Source of the DNA: Hominisplanchenecus_A murintestinalis | GTDB taxonomy: Bacteria > Bacillota > Clostridia > Lachnospirales > Lachnospiraceae | Direction: 5' to 3' | DNA length: 64,000 bases | Assembly (NCBI RefSeq): GCF_943193015.1 | Contig: NZ_CALPCM010000011.1 | Span: forward strand, 29,449-93,448 | Shown here: positions 24,993 through 31,819 of the stretch, in pieces | Position numbering within the stretch: position 1 is the first letter of the stretch | How the letters are laid out: each line of letters starts with the position of its first letter | The notes under the pieces: generated by a model | Databases searched by the model: none | What the model saw: only the letters and a program-made list of their open reading frames with translations | Told to the model about the DNA's origin: nothing | Made by a program: the position numbers and the translations under genes

Positions 24993-26147
24993 CTAATGTG
25001 TTATAGGTAAAGAGATACGGAAAGTTGTTGATTCGTTTTCACTTTCGGCAGTAATTTTACCTCCATGCAGTGTTATGATTTCTTTTGCAATCGCCAGCCC
25101 CAATCCTGCACCTCCCGTATTCGTCGAACGTGCTTCATCCATACGGAAAAACTTCTCAAAAATAGAATTTAACTTACCTTCTGGAATTGTCTTTCCTTTA
25201 TTGCAAAAATAAATCCAAACATCCGTATCTGTGCTTTCAGCCCATATTTTAATTATCGTATCTGGGTAACTGTAATAAATCGCATTTTTTAAAATGTTAT
25301 TGAAAACTCTGGCTAACTTCATAGAATCCCCATAAACCGTTACTTCTTCATCAACACATACCTCTGTTTGATTACCATGAGCATTTAACAGCGGGTAAAA
25401 TTCATCTGTCATTTGAACCAACATATGACAGAGGTTTATAGATTCTTTTTCCAAATCAATTTGTTGCAGATTATATCTTGTTATATCAAAAAATTCGTTG
25501 ATAAGCTTTTCTAAACGAAGTGCTTTGCTTAATGCAATATTTACATATTTTGTTTTTTGTTCTATCGGCATATCCTGTGCTTCATCCAATAATGCTAAAT
25601 ATCCGATAACAGAGGTAAGCGGTGTCTTTAAATCATGTGCAAGGTAAGCAATCAAATCATTTTTTCTGCTTGCTTCTTCCTTTAACATTTGTTCATGCCG
25701 CTGCATCGTGGATTTTATTTCGGACATCTGGGCTGAAATTTCGGCATACTCTTTTGGAAAAATATCTATATTTCCTTTTTCTTCTATCATAAAGTCATGC
25801 AGCATCACCGAAGTCGCAGTGATGGATTTTCTCACTTCTGCCTTTGCATGTAAATTTGCAACCGCAAAAGTAATTGCAATGCAGATAAGTACGATTATAA
25901 TCAGAACTGTCAAGATAAATACTTTCAGCTCCGACCACAAAGGCTCTGTAACAAGAATATCTTTTCCCACATCAGCAGAATAAACCTCATGCGTATTCAT
26001 GTACTTAGCCGTGAACCAATCCACAAAAAAGCCGTTCCAAACCTTATCTACCAGATAATACAATCCAAAACAAGCAGCAATGCCGAGGATACAAGTGCCA
26101 ATTAGTGTAGTTGTCTTTGAAATCTTAATTTTCAATTTTGTATCCAC
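24993..26147 (-). CDS. vanS: VanS sensor histidine kinase
   Basis: The 384-residue kinase senses glycopeptide and phosphorylates VanR. There are two membrane helices (about 13-33 and 76-98) around a short 42-residue outside loop, a HAMP-like linker, then the H-box with His171 in AYLAHDLKTPLTSV, an N-box (NNILKNAIYYS) and a G-box (GGAGLGLAIAKEI). Size and layout match VanS of the G type. It starts with GTG inside the vanR end (23-base overlap). Without drug such kinases usually act as phosphatases on VanR. Confidence 0.9.
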   Translation of the reverse strand: MDTKLKIKISKTTTLIGTCILGIAACFGLYYLVDKVWNGFFVDWFTAKYMNTHEVYSADVGKDILVTEPLWSELKVFILTVLIIIVLICIAITFAVANLHAKAEVRKSITATSVMLHDFMIEEKGNIDIFPKEYAEISAQMSEIKSTMQRHEQMLKEEASRKNDLIAYLAHDLKTPLTSVIGYLALLDEAQDMPIEQKTKYVNIALSKALRLEKLINEFFDITRYNLQQIDLEKESINLCHMLVQMTDEFYPLLNAHGNQTEVCVDEEVTVYGDSMKLARVFNNILKNAIYYSYPDTIIKIWAESTDTDVWIYFCNKGKTIPEGKLNSIFEKFFRMDEARSTNTGGAGLGLAIAKEIITLHGGKITAESENESTTFRISLPITH

Positions 26148-26820
26148 ACCCCCAGACTGTTTTTATATATTGTGGTTCTTCAAATGAATCTCCCATTTTC
26201 TCACGAAGATGCCGAATATGAACAGTAATGGTGTTATTGCTTTTACTGAAATATTCATCCCCCCATATTTGATGAAAAAGTTCCTCCGAACTGACTACAT
26301 TTCCTTTCTGCTGACACAAAATCCGTAATATAGAAAACTCCGTAGGCGTTAATGAAAGAGGCTTTTCATTTAAAGTACACTCATGCGTTTTCACATTTAG
26401 AACTAAACCAGAATGAATCAAAATATCTTCCTCTGGCTCATTTCCCACATTGTATTTTTTATATCTTCTTAGTTGGGCTTTCACACGAGCGACCAATTCT
26501 AAAGGCAAAAACGGTTTCGTAATATAATCGTCTGCCCCTAATGTTAATCCCGTTATTTTATCAATTTCCTCTCCCTTTGCCGTGAGCATTATCACTGGAT
26601 AGCGATATTTCTCCCTTATCTTTTTGCATATTTGGAAACCGTTCATATCAGGCAGCATAACGTCCAAAATTGCCAAATCAAGGGTTTCACTTTCAATACA
26701 AGCCATTGCATCTTTGGCATTATAAAATTTATATACAGTAAAATTCTCATTTTCAAGATAAAGGGAAACAAGGTCTGCTATTTCCTGTTCATCATCTACA
26801 ATCAGTATTTTATTCTCCAT
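26125..26820 (-). CDS. vanR: VanR response regulator (OmpR/PhoB type)
   Basis: The 231-residue regulator has a receiver domain with acidic pocket Asp9-Asp10, phospho-acceptor Asp53 (AILDVMLPD), Thr in MLTAKG, and Lys in DDYITKPF, followed by a winged helix (about 125-228; SLTPTEFSILRILCQQKGNVVSSEELF). It should activate the vanG promoter and probably its own. The ATG follows AAAGGAATG. It is the first gene of the operon; no vanU lies in front. Confidence 0.92.
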   Translation of the reverse strand: MENKILIVDDEQEIADLVSLYLENENFTVYKFYNAKDAMACIESETLDLAILDVMLPDMNGFQICKKIREKYRYPVIMLTAKGEEIDKITGLTLGADDYITKPFLPLELVARVKAQLRRYKKYNVGNEPEEDILIHSGLVLNVKTHECTLNEKPLSLTPTEFSILRILCQQKGNVVSSEELFHQIWGDEYFSKSNNTITVHIRHLREKMGDSFEEPQYIKTVWGCGYKIEN

Positions 26821-27157
26821 ATCAGTCCATTCCTTTCCTTTTGTTTTATTTTACTAAATTGCACATAAGCAATCCTGCACTTTCCAATAAGAAATTGTTA
26901 AGATTTTCCTAATCGCCGTATAGATTCAAGGTATCTCTGTAATTTCCGTATCATATTTTGATTGCGATTATTATTATATACGCTATAAAGAATAATAACA
27001 ACTCTATGCAAGGGGATAAAAAAGAGGGGATAGTTCTTTCACTTCTATACATAGGAAATCATATATCCTATATGTAGAAATGTCACCTCGTTTCATAAGA
27101 ACTTTGATTTCCGTAAAATATCTGTATGAACTTTTACGAAAAATGAGGTGATACTTT
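26821..27157. promoter_or_regulatory. Divergent control region of vanR and the Xre gene
   Basis: The 337-base gap drives vanR leftward and the Xre gene rightward. Near 26897-26914 GTTAAGATTTTCCTAAT partly matches the box before vanG and may bind VanR. At 27043-27079 an imperfect inverted repeat (TTCTATACATAGGA ... TCCTATATGTAGAA) precedes the Xre gene and shares TATATGTAGAAAT with the sigma-factor upstream region. The Xre gene has AATGAGGTGATACTTT before its ATG, a good RBS. Confidence 0.55.
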
Positions 27158-27514
27158 ATGAATGAAGTACCAGAAACTTTTGACTTTATGCCTTTTGGAG
27201 AAGCAATCAAGGATGCCCGTGAAAAAAATGGTCTGACAAGAGAGGAATTAGCCGAACAGCTTGACATTACGCCAAGATACCTCCAGTCTATCGAAAAAGA
27301 GGGACAGCAGCCAAGATTTATGCTATTCATCCAACTTATCACAATGTTTGACATCTCGGCTGACCAATACATATTTTCCGATAAACACATACAAAAATCT
27401 TCACTCCGCCGACAGTTGGACTCACTCTTTGACACATTCGATGATTCAGAGCTGACAATCATAGCAGGGACGGCGCAGGGGATATGTAAGGCAAAAGAGC
27501 AGCCAGAGGATTGA
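27158..27514 (+). CDS. Xre-family HTH regulator
   Basis: The only plus-strand gene that stands out, 118 residues. An Xre helix-turn-helix is seen in AIKDAREKNGLTREELAEQLDITPRYLQSIEKEG (about 11-45), then a helical tail (QLDSLFDTFDDSELTIIAGTAQGI). Proteins of this type sit between cargo and transfer genes in Tn1549-like ICEs and probably control excision or transfer. A matching inverted repeat in its own promoter suggests autoregulation. Convergent with the hydrolase gene. Confidence 0.85.
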   Translation: MNEVPETFDFMPFGEAIKDAREKNGLTREELAEQLDITPRYLQSIEKEGQQPRFMLFIQLITMFDISADQYIFSDKHIQKSSLRRQLDSLFDTFDDSELTIIAGTAQGICKAKEQPED

Positions 27515-27541
27515 CCTCTGGTTTCCTTTTACCTTGTTCAA

Positions 27542-29368
27542 CTAATAGTTTGGACATCCGTAGCCGTATATTGAGCCGCTCCCGACTGGATAGCTCTGCT
27601 GTTTGCAGGCATCCCCAGAGTTGCCCTCCACGGTGTAGACCGTCCCATTCTCGCATTTCTCTACGATTCCCACATGGTCGATTGAGCCGTCGCTCCCCCA
27701 ATCAAAGAAAATGAGGTCGCCTGCCTGCGGCTCATAGTTCTTATCCTGCCATTGCCCTTTGCCCTTGAACCAGTTCACACCGTCCGAGCAGAGGGAAAAT
27801 TTCGGGATGATGCCGCTTTCCAGATAGCCGCACTGGTCGGCACACCACGATGCGAAGCAGGCGCACCATTCCACACGCCCGCCAAAACCGTACCAGCTCC
27901 AATAAGGCTGACCGCCCTCGTTGCCGAGCTGCGTCAATGCAACCTCCACAATGGCTTGGTTTCCTCCGCTTGTAAACGCCCTCCCGTATGGGTAGTAGCG
28001 TAATACATGGGCGGGGTACTGTGTGTCGCCGTACTTCTCCCAACCGAGCCGCTGTGCCTGCATTGCGGAAAACTCCACCGCATTTGCATAGGAATAGCCG
28101 CCGTAGTTGCTCTTTGCCCATGAGATATACCCGTTCCCAAAGTTGTAGCCCTGCAAGGCGAGCTTGATGCGCTCCATGTCAATCGGGTTCTCCACCTCGG
28201 CTGAAACAAGGGCTGCTTTTAATTCCTGCACGCCGCACTCGATGGAATATTCGGGGTCTTTGATTCCGTTCGGCTCATGGGGGTATCTCTTGTTAAAGCT
28301 CCCCTCCGCCGCCTGCATCGGGTCAAGTCCACGTCCACCGCTTTCCTGCATCATCACCGCCTTGATAAGCTCCACATATTCGGGGATGCCGTACTGCTTC
28401 GCATACTTTTGTATCAGCGGCGTGTAGGCTTCCACTTCCGCACTGACAGGGGTATAGGAAGTGCTGTCGCTGCCGCCCCCGAACAGGGAAACGGCGCACC
28501 CAAGCAGGACGACGATAATGATTATCACAATGGCAATCCAGCCGCCCGCGATAAGGGCAGAAATCAACGCTTTTGTCCCCGCTATGATTGCCTTGACCGC
28601 CGCAATGGTAGCCTTGACCGTGGCTTTCGTCGCTTCGGCTGTCGCCTTTGCAGTGGCTTTTGCCGTCTGCGCCGCTTTCTGGGCGGCTTTGGCAGATGCT
28701 TTCGCCGTTTTCTGCGCCGCCTTTGCAGTCTGCGACCTGGTCTTAATCGCTGTCTTGGATGTCGCCTTTGCAGTTTTCACGCCTTTTTCCGTCGCCTTGA
28801 CCGTCCCTTTTGCTGTGGTCTTGACGGACTTTTCCGCATTTCTGGCGGTTGTCTTTATCGTCCGCTTTCCCTGTTGTCTGGTCTTTATTAGTGAGTTTGC
28901 CGCCGTCTGGGGCGTTTCGGTCTTGACAGGAGTAGAATGAGTAGCAGAAACAGCGGGACGGCTTGCAGTCCCTTGAACCTCCTGCAAGCCGTCCTGTCCC
29001 ATTGTACGCATGGCGTTTTGTCCTGCCTTATTCCGCATTGTTTTCTGCTCTGCGGCTTTCTTCGCCCGCTTTGCCTTAAAGTCGGCGATTTTATCCTTTA
29101 CTTTACCGATATTCTCTCTTGTGGCTTCGGCGTTTTTCTGCCCCTGCTTATTGAATTGGTGGATGCCCTCGTCCTTGATACATCCCGAAGCATGGGAAAC
29201 CTTGTCGGCGGCATATTCCGTGGGGGAATTTTCCTCTGCATAATATCCCTGCTTCGCCTTGTCCTTTGTCTTAGCGTAAGCGGATTTCATTCGACTGCCT
29301 GCTATGGCGGCTTTGTCTAAAGTTTTAATCGTACCTTTGACCGCATCTCTGGTCTTTATATCAGCCAT
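27542..29368 (-). CDS. Conjugative peptidoglycan hydrolase (lysozyme-like + CHAP)
   Basis: The 608-residue protein opens the cell wall for the mating channel. Residues 1-265 are cytoplasmic-like, Lys/Ala/Thr-rich, with repeats of the TAKATAKAT type. One membrane helix (about 270-292, IAIVIIIIVVLLGCAVSLF) follows. Outside are a lysozyme-like transglycosylase domain (about 310-430, IKAVMMQESGG with catalytic Glu) and a CHAP-type amidase/endopeptidase domain (about 478-608, CACFASWCADQC and DHVGIVEKCENG). This is the CwlT/Tn916 Orf14 role, although CwlT has NlpC/P60 in place of CHAP. The start at 29368 has a near-consensus GGAGG. Confidence 0.9.
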   Translation of the reverse strand: MADIKTRDAVKGTIKTLDKAAIAGSRMKSAYAKTKDKAKQGYYAEENSPTEYAADKVSHASGCIKDEGIHQFNKQGQKNAEATRENIGKVKDKIADFKAKRAKKAAEQKTMRNKAGQNAMRTMGQDGLQEVQGTASRPAVSATHSTPVKTETPQTAANSLIKTRQQGKRTIKTTARNAEKSVKTTAKGTVKATEKGVKTAKATSKTAIKTRSQTAKAAQKTAKASAKAAQKAAQTAKATAKATAEATKATVKATIAAVKAIIAGTKALISALIAGGWIAIVIIIIVVLLGCAVSLFGGGSDSTSYTPVSAEVEAYTPLIQKYAKQYGIPEYVELIKAVMMQESGGRGLDPMQAAEGSFNKRYPHEPNGIKDPEYSIECGVQELKAALVSAEVENPIDMERIKLALQGYNFGNGYISWAKSNYGGYSYANAVEFSAMQAQRLGWEKYGDTQYPAHVLRYYPYGRAFTSGGNQAIVEVALTQLGNEGGQPYWSWYGFGGRVEWCACFASWCADQCGYLESGIIPKFSLCSDGVNWFKGKGQWQDKNYEPQAGDLIFFDWGSDGSIDHVGIVEKCENGTVYTVEGNSGDACKQQSYPVGSGSIYGYGCPNY

Positions 29369-29406
29369 AAAATCCGACCTCCTTTCCCAGAAGATTTGCG
29401 GTCATG

Positions 29407-30192
29407 TCAGTCTGCTTTTTTCGCCACCACGGCAAGCCTGCCGTTCTGTGCGGAGTATTCGCAGGTGGACAGGGTAATGAGCTTATCCCCATATTCAGCG
29501 GTCACGCCCGTATCATACAAGGCAAGTTCCTTACACTTCCCGACAAAGGCATTAAATTCTTTTTCATTCTCCGCATTGACAAAATCATAGTAGCGGTAGC
29601 CCTCCGAGCTGTACGCCACGGTCTTAAAAACAGCAATAATTTCATACTCTGCCTGCTCCGTGAGGGTGTCAAACTGGATATTCCTGTGTTTCTCATAAAA
29701 GCTCTTGGATTTATAATCTTCCAACGCCCCGAACATCCTGCCGCCTTTGATGTGGTGTCCGTAGATAACCAGATTATCACTTGCCGCAAGGTCGCAGTCC
29801 TCTTGGATATACGGCACTCCCAAATCGCTGTATTCCTTTTCAAAGCTGTGCTTCAGATAGAAATTCGGGCTGTTCCTGCTCTGCATGACGGGGTAGTTGA
29901 TGCTTGTTCCGTCTATGGCAATCCACCCGACCATATCCTCATTCTGCAAATACAGTTCCTTGTACTTTGCAAGAATATCCTCTCCCTCGCTGACGGGCGT
30001 ATCCTTATCTCTGGGCAGTTCTTCCTCTGGCTCGGCGTTCTCCACGACCTTTGCAATCTCCGCAAAGGCTTCCGTCTGCTCGTCTATCTGCTGGTAATGG
30101 CTATAAATCTTAAAGCCACAAAAAACCGCTGCTCCTAAAAAGGTAACAGCGGCGGTAATACAGAGAATACATTTATAGTTTTTCAGATTCAT
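29407..30192 (-). CDS. srtB: Class B sortase
   Basis: The 261-residue transpeptidase has one N-terminal membrane helix (about 8-30), the class B DGTSINYPVMQ and YLKHSFEKEYSDLGVPY blocks, and catalytic His146 (IYGHH), Cys244 (TLSTCEYS) and Arg252. It should anchor the element B adhesin, whose sorting signal is TPKTGDD, to the wall. Its place between hydrolase and VirB4 genes is usual for ICEs of this group. Confidence 0.9.
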   Translation of the reverse strand: MNLKNYKCILCITAAVTFLGAAVFCGFKIYSHYQQIDEQTEAFAEIAKVVENAEPEEELPRDKDTPVSEGEDILAKYKELYLQNEDMVGWIAIDGTSINYPVMQSRNSPNFYLKHSFEKEYSDLGVPYIQEDCDLAASDNLVIYGHHIKGGRMFGALEDYKSKSFYEKHRNIQFDTLTEQAEYEIIAVFKTVAYSSEGYRYYDFVNAENEKEFNAFVGKCKELALYDTGVTAEYGDKLITLSTCEYSAQNGRLAVVAKKAD

Positions 30193-30216
30193 AAAATATT
30201 CCTTTCTTTATTCTGT

Positions 30217-30317
30217 CCTGCTTTCTGGGCATAATGGTATGCCCGCAGGGTGTTTCTTTGTTCTTGCCCTGCTTTTGGGCATAGAGGTATGCCCGCAGGG
30301 TATTTCCTTTTTTCTTG
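30217..30317. repeat. Two tandem 50-bp repeats with hairpin core
   Basis: Each unit reads CCTGCTTT(C/T).GGGCATA..GGTATGCCCGCAGGGT followed by a T-rich tail. The GGGCATA/TATGCCC arms form a hairpin, and the outer CCTGC/GCAGG arms extend it. It sits between the DUF6075-like gene and the sortase gene, so it may stall or process the transcript. A duplicated terminator is another reading. Confidence 0.65.
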
Positions 30318-30324
30318 TTTTCAG

Positions 30325-30729
30325 CTACCGTGTATGCTCTGCCTGCTTCTTGGGCGTTGGTAAATCCCTGCAATATTCGGGATACCGTGCCTTGATGCCC
30401 TCCATGAAATACGGGGCGAACTCGCAGCAGAACAATTCCTCTGGCGTGAATAGTTTCTCACGCCCCTCCTCGGCGTAACCGTTCCAGAGGTTAAAGGCAA
30501 GGTGGCAGACTTTGACCGTGCCGCTCGTCTGCCAGCCTGCGTGCATCCCCTCTGGCTTGATGCAGTCCGTCTTAAAATCGAACATGGCGTTGATGTTCTG
30601 CCTTGTTTCCCCCGCAATCCCCATCACATAGAAAAACGCCCTGTGATAGCAGTCGTTGACCTTACACTTTATCATGCTTTCCAGAAAAAAATCACGGTGG
30701 GCTGCGTTGCGAAACCTTATCTCCGACAT
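30325..30729 (-). CDS. DUF6075-like protein
   Basis: The 134-residue product starts MSEIRFRNAAHRDFFLESMIK and goes on with CYHRAFFYVMGIAGETR, FDFKTDCIKPEGMHAGWQTSG and LAFNLWNG, the pattern of a small protein common on clostridial ICEs (DUF6075). No motif suggests an activity. The start at 30729 lies inside the end of the methyltransferase gene with AAAGGAGG upstream, so the two are coupled. Confidence 0.7.
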   Translation of the reverse strand: MSEIRFRNAAHRDFFLESMIKCKVNDCYHRAFFYVMGIAGETRQNINAMFDFKTDCIKPEGMHAGWQTSGTVKVCHLAFNLWNGYAEEGREKLFTPEELFCCEFAPYFMEGIKARYPEYCRDLPTPKKQAEHTR

Positions 30730-31496
30730 AAAAATCCTCCTTTCTCCTGTGCCGATACGCTGCAAGCCGTTTCTTTTTGCAGCCGTGGCAGAATGATATT
30801 CTCCACATAAACTTCATTGATTTCAGAAGCGATAAAGTCACGCCCGTTTTTGATGCACTGGACTACCTCGCTCCCAGAGCCTGCAAAGGGGATTACCACT
30901 AAATCGCCCGCCCTGCTGCTTGCAAGCAGCATCCGTTCCGCCAGCTTCTCTGGCTTCTGCGTGGGATGCCCCGTCGCTTCTTTATAATTGGGCATAATCC
31001 TCGGAAACTCCCATACGTTCCCGCAGGATTTCCCCTTTGGGTTTTTCCGCTTGTCTTTTTCGCCGCCCTCATCATACGGGATGCGGACGGCATCAATGTT
31101 TATTTCATGCAAGGGGTTACTGTAAAACCACAAGAACTCCGCTTCATTCCGATAGGTCGCTTTCGCAGGTCGCCCCGTCCTGTAATTCCAGACAATCAGA
31201 TTCCGCTTTATCCAGTCAAACTTGTCTAAAACGTGGGTAGAGAGTTTGTCTATCATCTGGCAGCTCCCCCAACAGTAAAACGCACCCGTAGGCTTCAAAA
31301 TCCTATGGCATTCCCCCGCCCACGCCAGACACCATTCCAGATATTCCGAAACTGTCTGGAACACAAAATCAAAGTCCCCTTTCATGCGGTAATACGGCGG
31401 GTCGGCAATCACTACATCCACGCTTCTGTCTGGAAGTTCCCGCAGCACTTCCAGACAGTCGGCAGGATAAACACAATTCCTTTCCTGTTTCTTGAC
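30717..31496 (-). CDS. DNA methyltransferase with no ordinary start codon
   Basis: The enzyme has the DPPYY motif (VVIADPPYYRMK) near the N-terminus and the SAM-binding FAGSGSEVVQC near the end, a beta-class N6-adenine/N4-cytosine order; HPTQKPEKLAERML links them. It may protect transferred DNA from restriction. The conserved-looking N-terminus (NCVYPADCLEVLRELP) is upstream of the first usual start, a GTG at 31448. The frame stays open only to 31505, with no ATG, GTG or TTG there, so either GTC/ATT is used or the ATG at 31509 (GGAG before it) reaches it through a frameshift. 5' end uncertain. Confidence 0.75.
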   Translation of the reverse strand, partial: VKKQERNCVYPADCLEVLRELPDRSVDVVIADPPYYRMKGDFDFVFQTVSEYLEWCLAWAGECHRILKPTGAFYCWGSCQMIDKLSTHVLDKFDWIKRNLIVWNYRTGRPAKATYRNEAEFLWFYSNPLHEINIDAVRIPYDEGGEKDKRKNPKGKSCGNVWEFPRIMPNYKEATGHPTQKPEKLAERMLLASSRAGDLVVIPFAGSGSEVVQCIKNGRDFIASEINEVYVENIILPRLQKETACSVSAQEKGGFLCRR

Positions 31497-31819
31497 AATA
31501 ATAAGTCATACTCCTTTCTCCATTTTGACAATAGATAGTTATACAAACACTGGATTTGCAAATAAAAATGCCATCGCATGGAACATTCCACGCAACAGCA
31601 ATACCTCCACCGACAACAAAAAACACTCTTACAACCAATCCATTCAGCGACTTCACACCAGTATAACTTTTTATTGTAAATACCAGTGCGCCAGTATGAA
31701 TAATTATTGTAAAATTCACACATGAGCCGCTATTATGGATATTTATTGTAAAATATAGCTTTCTATTGTCAGAGTATAACTATTTATTGTAAGTCAACAT
31801 TTCCAAAATTGCCATCCTT
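31491..31819. promoter_or_regulatory. Gap with seven TATTGT(A/C)A repeats
   Basis: Non-coding AT-rich stretch between virB4 and the methyltransferase. Plus-strand copies of (T/C)TATTGT(A/C)A lie at 31671, 31704, 31743, 31763 and 31784; minus-strand copies lie at 31492-31501 and 31525-31534. The last two flank the methyltransferase RBS. Spacings of 20-39 bases suggest repeated binding of one regulator. Confidence 0.6.

Noticed and set aside
28277..28940. Long plus-strand ORFs opposite the hydrolase gene
   Set aside because: They mirror the Lys/Ala/Thr repeat part of the hydrolase and have Arg/Phe- or Val/Ala-rich shadow composition without an RBS.
31412..31723. 103-codon Cys/Trp-rich ORF before the methyltransferase
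   Set aside because: It spans the TATTGT repeats and the RBS in another frame and has a composition unlike any real protein here.
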